Below the pieces are notes generated by a model that had not been told where the DNA came from, did not search any database, and saw only the letters and a list, made by a program, of their open reading frames with translations. From Candidatus Woykebacteria bacterium RIFCSPLOWO2_01_FULL_43_14 (GTDB taxonomy: Bacteria > Patescibacteriota > Microgenomatia > Woykebacterales > 2-01-FULL-43-14): a stretch of 46,988 nucleotides of DNA. A program made the translations under genes and the position numbers. Every line of letters begins with the position of its first letter. Position 1 is the stretch's first letter. The stretch lies in NCBI GenBank assembly GCA_001816835.1, contig MHDB01000026.1, forward strand, positions 10,312 through 57,299, written 5' to 3'. Positions 35,356 through 42,950 of the stretch are shown here, piece by piece.

Positions 35356-36514
35356 CTTTTTGGTAAGCGTGCTTATAGACGCGCTTCACTCTGGTGGTGT
35401 TGAGAAAGTAGCTTTGAATCAAGTTTTAAACCTTAATAAGATTGGAGTTAAATCAAACCTAGTTGTACTAAGACGTACTGATTACTCTAACCACCCGTTT
35501 AAGGAACTAATTCATAAAGTACCAATTGTTTTTCTAGATGATTTGTTACCACCGATCCTGAGGACTTCCTTTAAGGTTCCATTTTTCTCTTTCCTTTCTT
35601 TATACCATTTCAGCTACCCAATTCTCTTGCCTTTTGTTATCGCCAAAAAAGAGCTTGGGCTAGTTATTTCTCATGGCACTTATACTTGTTTTTCGGCCAT
35701 CCTTTTTCGGTTAACAAAGGGTGTAGATTTCTATGCTTATATTTGGGACCCTATATACTACATTTTGCAGAAAGTATACCTTGCTGGACCGATCCACATT
35801 GCAAGTCCGATACTTTTGCCCGTAGCGAGAATAGTTGATTGGGTGATTGTAAAAAGTGCCAAAGGAGTTTTGGTGGGAGGTAAATCTCATGTTAACTATT
35901 TGAAAAGTCTTGGTGCACAAAACGTAAACATAATTTATCCTGGTATAGAGCCCCTTAAGAAAATTTCCACTAAAAAAAATTACCTGGTTAGTGTTACTGC
36001 TTGGAAAGAGGGCAAAAATCCTGAGTATAACCTAGAGATTATCAGTCAACTCCCAAACAGCCGTTTGGTGATGGCTGGAAGTTGGTACCCTAGTCAGCTT
36101 GAAAGAGATTTTCGTGATCAAGTTAGGAAAAGGGGTTTGGCCCACCAAGTTGAAGTAAAGGGGAAAATCAGTGAGACTGATCTCAAACGACTATACTCTA
36201 AGGCTTTGGTTTTCCTTCAGACCCATGATGATCGTGGTTTTGGACTATCGACGCTGGAAGCTGCAAGTTGTGGGACTACATTTGTAATTCCAGAGGGCCA
36301 AGGAGTATGTGAACTTTTCGAAAATGGGGTTGATGGCTATTTTTTACCAGAACACGACACAACAGGTATAGTAAAAAAACTTGCTCTATTATTGGCCAAC
36401 CCAAGCCAGGCAAAAGCGATGGGGGAGCACGCCTGGAAGAAAGTTGTAGCCAACTACTCTTGGGAAAAGCACGCGTTAGCTATTGCTAACCTCATAAAAG
36501 GAGAAAGGGATTGA
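35336..36514 (+). CDS. GT4-like glycosyltransferase lacking the first EX7E glutamate
   Basis: A 392-residue GT-B protein with HSGGVEKVALNQVLNL (18-33) at the N-terminus, YPGIEPL near 201, VSVTAWKEGKNPEYNLEII (218-236) and DDRGFGLSTLEAASCG (298-313). The first position of EX7E is Arg300; E308 is kept. Activity may be altered. The ATG at 35336 is used because the upstream GTG (35330) offers nothing more; overlap with the previous gene is 20 bp. Confidence 0.82.
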   Translation: MKSPRNSFLVSVLIDALHSGGVEKVALNQVLNLNKIGVKSNLVVLRRTDYSNHPFKELIHKVPIVFLDDLLPPILRTSFKVPFFSFLSLYHFSYPILLPFVIAKKELGLVISHGTYTCFSAILFRLTKGVDFYAYIWDPIYYILQKVYLAGPIHIASPILLPVARIVDWVIVKSAKGVLVGGKSHVNYLKSLGAQNVNIIYPGIEPLKKISTKKNYLVSVTAWKEGKNPEYNLEIISQLPNSRLVMAGSWYPSQLERDFRDQVRKRGLAHQVEVKGKISETDLKRLYSKALVFLQTHDDRGFGLSTLEAASCGTTFVIPEGQGVCELFENGVDGYFLPEHDTTGIVKKLALLLANPSQAKAMGEHAWKKVVANYSWEKHALAIANLIKGERD

Positions 36515-37665
36515 GAATTCACATATTGCATACGGGATTTGTTTCCAAAACTTCCATGAGTGGTGGAGATCAGCTGATTTTTGATATCGTCTCACGACTT
36601 CCCAAAGAGTGGGAATTTGTGGTTATCACCCCGGAGTTTGCCAAAGTTTTTTGGAAAACTGTGTCTCACCCCTATCTAGAGTTTCGGTATCTACCGAGTA
36701 ATAGATTTGATTTTCGGGGTGACCCATTTTCTACTTTTTGGTCCTACGTTATCCGGGCTTGGCAGACTTATCAAATTCTTAAAAGGGAGAGAGATATTAA
36801 GGTAGTTTATTCCTGTTCAGACGTTGCATACGCTGATGTTTGGCCGGCTTTTCTGATTGCCCGCACTGAAAAGCTAAAATGGATTTCTCGGGTTTATCAT
36901 GTCCTCTTACCGCCCGGTGTTCGTCAAGGGAATCTATTTATCAACTTAGTCGCGGTTTGGCTTCAGAGATTGAGTTTTTGGTCAATGAAAAAAAGAAGTT
37001 GGGTAACTCTCGCTTTGAATGAGAAGTTGCGCCTTGAACTTATAGAACTTGGTTTTTCCGAGTCTAAAACCAAGATTTTAGGAGCTGGGATTGACTTTAA
37101 TTATATCCATAACTATAAACCATCAAAAAAGTATGAGTATGAAGTTGTCGCTTTAGGGAGAGTGGCGGCTGTGAAGGGTATTTTTGACACTGTCAAAATC
37201 TGGAAAGAAGTGCATAAATATAATCCAAAATGGAAACTTTGCTGGATTGGTCAGGGTGACCCAGGTACTACCCAACAAATACGACACAAGATAAAAAAAG
37301 AAGGTCTCCAAAACTCGTTCCTGATGAAGGGTTTTTTGGAAAAAAGAGTTGTCCTGGACATTTTTAAGAGCGCCAAGGTTTTTATTTGTCCTGATCACGA
37401 AAACGGCTGGGGTTTGGCTGTAAGTGAGGCGATGTCCGCGTCCCTCCCAGTGGTGTCCTACAGTATTGATATTTTCGGCAGTGTATATAAAAAAGGATTC
37501 CTGTCATGCCCACTGTTCGATACTCAAGCTTTTGCTGCCAATTTAATCCGGGTTCTTGAGGACAAGAATTTGAGAGATAAATCAGCGCGACAGGCTCGTG
37601 AACAGGCTTCACAATTTGATCTGGATAAGGTAGTTAGGGATTTTGCGAAGATACTTGGGAGTTAA
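36511..37665 (+). CDS. GT4-like glycosyltransferase with TTG start
   Basis: A 384-residue GT-B protein with MSGGDQLIFDIVSRLP (16-31), ALGRVAAVKGIFDTV (214-228), WIGQGDPG (245-252) and HENGWGLAVSEAMSA (296-310). The start is a TTG overlapping the upstream stop (TTGA). AAGGAG (36498-36503) lies 7 nt before it, one of the few true Shine-Dalgarno sites in the window, and settles the start. Last gene of the operon; its 3' end overlaps the convergent GT4 gene by 32 bp. Confidence 0.87.
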   Translation: MRIHILHTGFVSKTSMSGGDQLIFDIVSRLPKEWEFVVITPEFAKVFWKTVSHPYLEFRYLPSNRFDFRGDPFSTFWSYVIRAWQTYQILKRERDIKVVYSCSDVAYADVWPAFLIARTEKLKWISRVYHVLLPPGVRQGNLFINLVAVWLQRLSFWSMKKRSWVTLALNEKLRLELIELGFSESKTKILGAGIDFNYIHNYKPSKKYEYEVVALGRVAAVKGIFDTVKIWKEVHKYNPKWKLCWIGQGDPGTTQQIRHKIKKEGLQNSFLMKGFLEKRVVLDIFKSAKVFICPDHENGWGLAVSEAMSASLPVVSYSIDIFGSVYKKGFLSCPLFDTQAFAANLIRVLEDKNLRDKSARQAREQASQFDLDKVVRDFAKILGS

Positions 37666-38773
37666 TTTTTTTGTAGGCGCTGACGAGGCGTTCGCCGTAA
37701 CTTTCCCAGGTATACTGCTGCGCTTTGTGTCTAGCCGCTAGACTCATTTTTTGGCGAAGTTCAGTTTTGTCATAAAGGGTTTGGATTTTCTCTCCGATAA
37801 ATCTAGAATCGCCTGCGGGTATAATGAACCCTTCATCCCCATCCACCACTACTGAGCCACTAGCCTGAGTTGTGATGACAGGGAGGCCACAGGCAAGGGC
37901 TTCATAGGTCACTAGTGCGCTTCCTTCTTCAAGTGAGGGAAACACAAAGACATCAGCTTGTTGGTATAGAGGTAAGGTCGGGGTAAAACCGGCAAAAGTA
38001 ATGCTGGGATCTTGTCGGAAGCGTGTCAGGAACTCTACGATTGTGGGGTCGATCTGACCAACTATTGTGAGATGGGCGTCTTTCAACTGTAGCTCTTTCC
38101 AGGCTTCCAAGAGATATGGGATGCCTTTGCGAAATCCGACTTGCCCAACAAAAAGAACTTCAAAACGTCCTCCTGATTTTTGGCCTGGTTTGAAACCCTT
38201 TGTATCAACTCCAAATGGAAGCTGGATAAGTTTTTCTGTGGGAACATTGTTCTCAACCATGCTTTGATACGAAAAAGGAGAGGGCACAGTAATATAGTCG
38301 CACTCTCTGAATTCTTGAAGAAGCTTTTTCATATTTAGGGAAAGCATTTGATATGAGTTCAGACCTCGTTTGCGGAACTCCTTACTTAGGATTTCAACTT
38401 GGGTGGTGGGGTGAGACGAAGCTCTTTCAATCACAATTTTCGCTCCTTTTCGCTTAAACTTGCGTAAAGAAAGCAAGCTGTGACCATTCCAGCCGTGGAA
38501 AATATCTACTGGGTGTGCTTGAAATGACACCAGAAGATCGTGGTAGTTGTCCTTTAAAAACCACTGGTAAACACTTGGAACTAATCGAATATTTTCGATA
38601 AATGAGGAGTTGGTGCTTTTGATATAGCTTTGGGGAATATCGCGGAGTCGGTACGAAGAGCAATACACTTTGTCCAAGTTCTGATGGTCGTAGACCCCTT
38701 TTACCGCATGATACGAGGTTGTTCCGATACCCGACCCCCCAAATTGAGTAGCAACACTATACGCAACCTTCAT
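37634..38773 (-). CDS. GT4 family glycosyltransferase
   Basis: A 379-residue GT-B enzyme on the minus strand. Visible are GGSGIGTTSYHAVKGVY (12-28), HGWNG (93-97), PFGVDTKGF (186-194), LFVGQVGFRKGIPYLLEAW (207-225) and intact EX7E (E283-E291 in EEGSALVTYEALACG). An extended -10 (TGATATACT) ends 7 nt before the ATG, implying a leaderless transcript. Convergent with the long operon, and transcribed separately from it. Confidence 0.92.
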   Translation of the reverse strand: MKVAYSVATQFGGSGIGTTSYHAVKGVYDHQNLDKVYCSSYRLRDIPQSYIKSTNSSFIENIRLVPSVYQWFLKDNYHDLLVSFQAHPVDIFHGWNGHSLLSLRKFKRKGAKIVIERASSHPTTQVEILSKEFRKRGLNSYQMLSLNMKKLLQEFRECDYITVPSPFSYQSMVENNVPTEKLIQLPFGVDTKGFKPGQKSGGRFEVLFVGQVGFRKGIPYLLEAWKELQLKDAHLTIVGQIDPTIVEFLTRFRQDPSITFAGFTPTLPLYQQADVFVFPSLEEGSALVTYEALACGLPVITTQASGSVVVDGDEGFIIPAGDSRFIGEKIQTLYDKTELRQKMSLAARHKAQQYTWESYGERLVSAYKKINSQVSSQNP

Positions 38774-38780
38774 TTGCTCA

Positions 38781-38789
38781 AGTATATCA
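38781..38789 (-). promoter_or_regulatory. Extended -10 TGA-TATACT of the minus-strand GT4 gene
   Basis: TATACT (complement of 38781-38786) preceded by TG plus one base lies 7 nt upstream of the ATG at 38773. The fit with leaderless transcription is good; the -35 region is poor. Confidence 0.6.
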
Positions 38790-38814
38790 TGTACTAACTT
38801 TTAGTTAAAAAGAC

Positions 38815-38829
38815 TCACTCCGGGAGTGA
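38815..38829. repeat. REP-like palindrome TCACTCC-G-GGAGTGA upstream of the RAYT gene
   Basis: A perfect 15-bp palindrome around a central G. Its core is the exact reverse complement of the palindrome at 39570-39582 on the other side of the transposase gene. It ends 7 bp before the gene's -35 box. Confidence 0.8.
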
Positions 38830-38836
38830 CTTATAC

Positions 38837-38864
38837 TTGACACATAGGAAAATGTGGTTAAAAT
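38837..38864 (+). promoter_or_regulatory. Promoter of the RAYT gene (TTGACA / 16 bp / TAAAAT)
   Basis: A consensus -35 TTGACA (38837-38842) and TAAAAT (38859-38864), spaced 16 bp, end 8 nt before the ATG at 38873. This is the best sigma70-type promoter in the window. Confidence 0.65.
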
Positions 38865-38872
38865 TAAACTCG

Positions 38873-39544
38873 ATGCCCAGAAGAAAAACTATCTTCGCTA
38901 TCGGCGAGTACTACCATATTTTTAATAGAAGCCTTTATAAAAGACCCATTTTCGTAAATAATCCAGACTGTAAACGAGCAATTACTGCCCTCTCCTATTA
39001 TCGTTACCCGAACCCACCGCACAGGTTGTCTTATTACTTATCATTTGGGGTAGATAAGCGCGAAGATATTTTGACTAAACTAGCAAAGAAAGACAAACTT
39101 GTAGAAATAATAAGTTATTGTTTCATGCCCAACCACTACCACCTGCTTCTTAAACAAAATCTAGAAAATGGGATTTCAAATTTTATTAGACTTTTCCAAA
39201 ATAGTTATACAAGGTATTTTAACACCAAATATAGATCTGCAGGTTATTTATTCGAAGGACAGTTTAAATCCAAGTATGTTGAAGATGAAAACTATTTGCT
39301 CCACCTAAACCGCTACATTCATTTAAACCCATATTCCTCCCACGTAATCAAGGATCTAAATGAAATAATTACCTACCCCTATTCCTCCTTCTCGGCCTAC
39401 TTGAAAGAAAGTATTGATTCTTTTGTAAGTCCAGAAATAATAACGTCACAGTTTAAAAACAAAGTTGAATATAGAAATTTCGTTTTAGATTATGCTGATC
39501 ATCAAAAGGAGTTACAGAGAATAAAGCACCTAGTACTGGAATGA
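38873..39544 (+). CDS. REP-associated tyrosine transposase (RAYT, Y1/TnpA_REP family)
   Basis: A 223-residue single-strand DNA transposase of the IS200-like Y1 family. EYYHIFNRS (12-20) is the N-terminal signature, FMPNHYHLLLKQ (84-95) holds the HUH metal site (H88, H90), and QNSYTRYFNTKY (109-120) holds the catalytic tyrosine (Y112 or Y115). FEGQFKSKYV and NRYIHLNP complete the family pattern. The ATG at 38873 is preferred over an in-frame TTG at 38837, which is part of the -35 box. Inverted CACTCC-N-GGAGTG palindromes lie on both sides, as expected for a RAYT and its REP sequences. The gene appears intact. Confidence 0.92.
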   Translation: MPRRKTIFAIGEYYHIFNRSLYKRPIFVNNPDCKRAITALSYYRYPNPPHRLSYYLSFGVDKREDILTKLAKKDKLVEIISYCFMPNHYHLLLKQNLENGISNFIRLFQNSYTRYFNTKYRSAGYLFEGQFKSKYVEDENYLLHLNRYIHLNPYSSHVIKDLNEIITYPYSSFSAYLKESIDSFVSPEIITSQFKNKVEYRNFVLDYADHQKELQRIKHLVLE

Positions 39545-39569
39545 ACGTACCGATATGTTAGCTATAAAA

Positions 39570-39582
39570 CACTCCCGGAGTG
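39570..39582. repeat. REP-like palindrome CACTCC-C-GGAGTG downstream of the RAYT gene
   Basis: Core 13-bp palindrome, exact reverse complement of the upstream copy (central C instead of G). It starts 26 bp after the transposase stop. Confidence 0.8.
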
Positions 39583-39591
39583 ATAGATGAC

Positions 39592-39638
39592 ATTTAAATA
39601 AGAAGGGCGGCTGCTTTCTTTCAAGGAAGACAACCGCC
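39592..39638 (-). terminator. Rho-independent terminator of the minus-strand orphan gene
   Basis: On the minus strand an 8-bp stem with one mismatch (GGCGGTTG with CAGCCGCC) encloses a second short stem of CTTCC and GAAAG. It begins 5 nt after the stop at 39643 and is followed by CTTCTTATTT. No T-tract follows in the plus direction. Confidence 0.7.
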
Positions 39639-39642
39639 GTAG

Positions 39643-40002
39643 TTAATGAAGAATCCAGCCTGTGATGGTTTTCTGGTTCCTTCGGAAATTCTCTTCCGAT
39701 GCAGCCCGAATTGCTTCATGATCATCGGGTTTAGGAGGAGGCAGAATTCCCAGCTTCTTAAGCACAATCTGCATCAAGAAGCGTAGTAAAGTTCCTGCTG
39801 GGATCTCTATCCCGCAAACAAGCTTTTCAGGGGTTTTCAGAAAGACCGAACTAGTTCCGACAACTACCCCGTAATGAGAAGGAGATTCCTGAGCTTGCTG
39901 AACCCACATCCGATTGGCTAAGTCGCCGGTTTCAGCAAATTTACTAAGACGCTCTCTGTGCCAAAGTTTTGGCACACGTTTTCCAGACAACCAAAATCTC
40001 AT
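39643..40002 (-). CDS. Hypothetical 119-aa protein with strong Shine-Dalgarno
   Basis: The family is not recognised. The protein has a basic aromatic N-terminus (MRFWLSGKRVPKLWHRERL), a hydrophobic middle (VVVGTSSVF and LLRFLMQIVLKKLGI), a proline turn PPPKP near residue 90 and a charged C-terminal helix. The ATG at 40002 is fixed by AAGGAGGTG on the minus strand, 6-7 nt upstream; an upstream ATG at 40047 is rejected. It has its own TATAAT and a terminator, so it is a one-gene transcription unit. Its leadered, strong-SD initiation contrasts with nearly all neighbours and suggests high expression or acquisition. Confidence 0.75.
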   Translation of the reverse strand: MRFWLSGKRVPKLWHRERLSKFAETGDLANRMWVQQAQESPSHYGVVVGTSSVFLKTPEKLVCGIEIPAGTLLRFLMQIVLKKLGILPPPKPDDHEAIRAASEENFRRNQKTITGWILH

Positions 40003-40029
40003 GATCTGCACCTCCTTGAAACTGCGAAC

Positions 40030-40035
40030 ATTATA
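40030..40035 (-). promoter_or_regulatory. -10 TATAAT of the orphan 119-aa gene
   Basis: Consensus TATAAT on the minus strand, 27 nt upstream of the ATG at 40002. This leaves room for a leader of about 20 nt containing the Shine-Dalgarno site. The -35 is weak. Confidence 0.55.
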
Positions 40036-40096
40036 CTGGATCGACAACCTTTAATCAGGCTATAGGTTTACAATGGTCTAAAAAGAGTTGGTGAGG

Positions 40097-40102
40097 TATA
40101 AT
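40097..40102 (+). promoter_or_regulatory. -10 TATAAT of the 40111-44834 operon
   Basis: Consensus TATAAT ends 8 nt before the ATG at 40111, implying a leaderless mRNA. No -35 is visible at the right distance. Confidence 0.6.
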
Positions 40103-40110
40103 CAAAAGAC

Positions 40111-41232
40111 ATGAAAGTGGCGATTGTGCATGACTACTTAAACCAATACGGCGGGGCTGAGCGGGTGCTTGAAGCGCTGCATGAACTGTGGCCCGACGCT
40201 CCCGTATACACAAGCATGTATGATCGGAAGTTGATGAAGTCGTACGGGTTTGATGATACTGGTTGGGATATTCGCGCTTCGTTTATGCAGAAAATCCCTA
40301 TGCGTGCTTCACTTCCTAGGTCTTACCTTACCTTTTTGTATCCCCAGGCGTTTGCGTCGTTTGATCTGCGTGGGTATGATGTTATCATTTCTAGCTCAAG
40401 TTACGCGTCGAAAAATATCACCAAGCCTTCAGGAAGTATCCATATTTGTTACTGCCATACCCCGCCTCGGTTTTTATATGGATTCGATCAAGAAACAACC
40501 CTAGCAGACATGACGTGGTGGGAGAAATTAGCTTCTAGAGTTTTTATTCCGTATTTACGAAGCCTTGATCAACAAGCAGCGCAGGCAGTAGACTTTTTTA
40601 TTGCCAATTCTGTGGTGGTTCAAAAGCGCATTAAAATGATTTACAAAAAAGATGCGCTAGTCATTTACCCACCAGTGGATACGCAGCGGTTTGAGAAAAA
40701 ACAGCAGCTTTCTAAAGAAATAGACAAACCCTACTTTCTGGTAATCTCCCGTTTAGGGGAGTACAAGCGCGTTGATTTGGTAATAGAAGCGTTTAATAAA
40801 CTTGGTACACCACTCAAAGTAATAGGGACGGGCCCTAGGCTTAGCCATCTTAAATCCTTAGCACAAGCGAACATTGAATTTTTGGGTCGACTTTCGGATG
40901 AAGAGACGACGGCCTACTTACAAAACGCTGAAGCTTTGATTTTTCCGACTGAGGAGGATTTTGGGATTACGCCAGTAGAAGCACTGGCTGCAGGTAAAGC
41001 GGTGATTGCTTATAAAGGAGGAGGCGCTCTTGAAACTTTGGATCAGAAAACAGCGTTGTTTTTTTCTCCCCAAACCGCCCAGGCTTTAGTAGAAGCAGTT
41101 AAAAATTTTGACCCCTCGTTGTATAATCCATATACGTCCAAAAAACGAGCAAGTAAATTTTCCCGAGAGTTATTTAAAACTAGTCTTCGAAAATTCGTGG
41201 AGGATAATTTAAAATCCGATGAACACAAATGA
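40111..41232 (+). CDS. GT4 mannosyltransferase-like (WbaZ-type)
   Basis: A 373-residue GT-B enzyme. QYGGAERVLEALHELWPDAP (12-31), ISSSSYASKN (93-102) and CYCHTPPRFLYGF (113-125) are distinctive of the WbaZ/WbdB mannosyltransferase subgroup. EX7E is intact (E282-E290 in TEEDFGITPVEALAAG). Its neighbours ManC and the initiating sugar transferase support a role in adding mannose near the base of the lipid-linked glycan. First gene of a four-gene unit. Confidence 0.92.
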   Translation: MKVAIVHDYLNQYGGAERVLEALHELWPDAPVYTSMYDRKLMKSYGFDDTGWDIRASFMQKIPMRASLPRSYLTFLYPQAFASFDLRGYDVIISSSSYASKNITKPSGSIHICYCHTPPRFLYGFDQETTLADMTWWEKLASRVFIPYLRSLDQQAAQAVDFFIANSVVVQKRIKMIYKKDALVIYPPVDTQRFEKKQQLSKEIDKPYFLVISRLGEYKRVDLVIEAFNKLGTPLKVIGTGPRLSHLKSLAQANIEFLGRLSDEETTAYLQNAEALIFPTEEDFGITPVEALAAGKAVIAYKGGGALETLDQKTALFFSPQTAQALVEAVKNFDPSLYNPYTSKKRASKFSRELFKTSLRKFVEDNLKSDEHK

Positions 41233-42316
41233 TATATATGCAGTAATTATGGCTGGGGGTGGTGGTTCCAGACTCTGGCCAAAATCCCGTAATAGACGGC
41301 CAAAGCAGTTCCTCAAACTGATTTCGTCTAAAACCATGCTCCAGGAAACAGTGGATAGGATAAGGTCGCTTGTTAATATAGAAAATGTGTTCGTGGTAAC
41401 CTCGGCCCAGTATGTTAATGAGGTTAAAAGTGAGATTAACGGCCTGCCCGAAGAAAATATTTTGACTGAGCCGCAGGCCAAAAATACTGCTATAGCTATT
41501 GGTCTTGCTGCGGCCAAAATTTATAAACTTAATCCCAAAGCAGTTATTGCCACCTTAGCTTCTGATCATCTCATCAAAAATCCACGCGAGTTCAGATCGA
41601 CTCTGCTCAGAGCCCTAAAGGCTGCTAGTAAAGGAAACTATCTAGTGACTATAGGTATTCATCCCACTGAACCTCACATTGGGTTTGGTTATATCCATAG
41701 CAACGGTCTCAAATTTAAAATAGATTCAAAGCCAGTATTTAATGTTGAGAGCTTTACAGAGAAGCCTAATTTGGTGACCGCTCAAGCTTATATTGCTACA
41801 GGACTGTATTTCTGGAATGCCAACATAAATGCTTACTCTGCTAGCTCAATTCTTGAGGCATTTAAGACAAATATGCCCAAACTTTACAAAGGGTTAACTA
41901 GAATAAGAGATTCTTTTGGTAAATCCGACTATCAGGAAGTGGTTACTAGTGTCTATGAAAATGCTGAGAGTATTGCCATTGACACGGGTATTTTGGAAAA
42001 AGCTAACAATGTCTTGATGGTTCCAGGAGATTTTGGTTGGAGTGATATTGGCAGTTGGAAAGAGTTACACGAGCTGTCTCCTATCTCAGTTGAGGGTAAT
42101 GTTATGTTGGGTGACGAGTCAGGAGAGCATCTTTTTATTGATACCAAAAATTGCTTAATTCATAGCAGTGGTCGATTGGTGGCCACAATAGGTGTAGAAG
42201 ATTTGATTATCGTGGATACGGTTGATGCTCTTTTGGTTTGTCCCAAAGACCGTGCTCAAGAAGTAAAGAGTTTGGTCGAGAGGATCAAAAAAGAGAAAAG
42301 AGTTGAGTATCTCTAA
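41219..42316 (+). CDS. manC: Mannose-1-phosphate guanylyltransferase
   Basis: The product makes GDP-mannose from mannose-1-phosphate and GTP. It has 365 residues, the single-domain form without the phosphomannose-isomerase half. VIMAGGGGSRLWPKSR (9-24) is the nucleotide-binding loop and RPKQFLKL (27-34) the mannose-type signature. NTAIAIG, LASDH, FTEKPN and GDFGWSDIGSW follow in order. GDP-mannose feeds Gmd (5381-6337) and GDP-Man-using transferases. Overlaps the GT4 gene by 14 bp. Confidence 0.96.
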   Translation: MNTNDIYAVIMAGGGGSRLWPKSRNRRPKQFLKLISSKTMLQETVDRIRSLVNIENVFVVTSAQYVNEVKSEINGLPEENILTEPQAKNTAIAIGLAAAKIYKLNPKAVIATLASDHLIKNPREFRSTLLRALKAASKGNYLVTIGIHPTEPHIGFGYIHSNGLKFKIDSKPVFNVESFTEKPNLVTAQAYIATGLYFWNANINAYSASSILEAFKTNMPKLYKGLTRIRDSFGKSDYQEVVTSVYENAESIAIDTGILEKANNVLMVPGDFGWSDIGSWKELHELSPISVEGNVMLGDESGEHLFIDTKNCLIHSSGRLVATIGVEDLIIVDTVDALLVCPKDRAQEVKSLVERIKKEKRVEYL

Positions 42317-42317
42317 C

Positions 42318-42944
42318 ATGTTATACGAATTTGTAAAAAGAGTTATTGATTTGATAGGCGCTAGTGTCGGTCTAGGCATTTCTGCGCCGATTTGTCTTGT
42401 TGCTTATGTCCTTATCAAACTTGACTCGCCTGGTCCAGTAGTGTTTTCCCAAGAGCGTATTAGCAAAGGGGGGAAGACTTTTAAACTTTATAAATTTCGT
42501 TCTATGATAGATGACGCCGAAAACATTCTTTACGCTGATCCGAAACTCTTAAAGGAATACGAATCAAACAGTTACAAAATAAAAAACGATCCTAGGTTAA
42601 CCAGAATCGGTAAGTTTTTAAGAAAGTCCTCTATTGATGAAATCCCACAGCTTTGGAATGTTCTGATGGGGGACATGAGCTTGGTTGGGCCGCGTGCTTA
42701 TCGCCCAGTAGAGCTTGCTAATCAGCAGGAAGTCTACCCTGAAACCAAAAAGTATGTTTCCACTTTACTAAGAGTAAAACCAGGGGTTACTGGACCCTGG
42801 CAAGTGGCTGGTCGATCCAAAATTAATTTTGAACAACGAGTCAGAATGGACGCCGAATATGCTAGCAGGATGTCTTTAGCGTATGATTTCCTGATCCTAT
42901 TAAAAACTATACCGGCAGTTCTCTCCGCGGAAGGAGCTGGATAA
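42318..42944 (+). CDS. Undecaprenyl-phosphate sugar phosphotransferase (WcaJ/WbaP-type, bacterial sugar transferase)
   Basis: The product transfers a sugar-1-phosphate to undecaprenyl phosphate to start the lipid-linked glycan. It is a 208-residue, single-helix form with one membrane segment (about 9-33), KFRSM (59-63), DPRLTRIGKFLRKSSIDEIP (91-110, with D107-E108), SLVGPR (121-126) and RVKPGVTGPWQVAGRS. The ATG at 42318, just after the manC stop, is chosen over a TTG at 42303 because it opens with the usual KRVIDLIGA helix. The short form resembles PglC-like monotopic transferases in length. Confidence 0.94.
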   Translation: MLYEFVKRVIDLIGASVGLGISAPICLVAYVLIKLDSPGPVVFSQERISKGGKTFKLYKFRSMIDDAENILYADPKLLKEYESNSYKIKNDPRLTRIGKFLRKSSIDEIPQLWNVLMGDMSLVGPRAYRPVELANQQEVYPETKKYVSTLLRVKPGVTGPWQVAGRSKINFEQRVRMDAEYASRMSLAYDFLILLKTIPAVLSAEGAG

Positions 42945-42950
42945 GAAACA

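Noticed and set aside
38795..38807. TAACT-TTT-AGTTA hairpin next to the RAYT element
   Set aside because: Five A/T-rich pairs are expected by chance in this AT-rich spacer.
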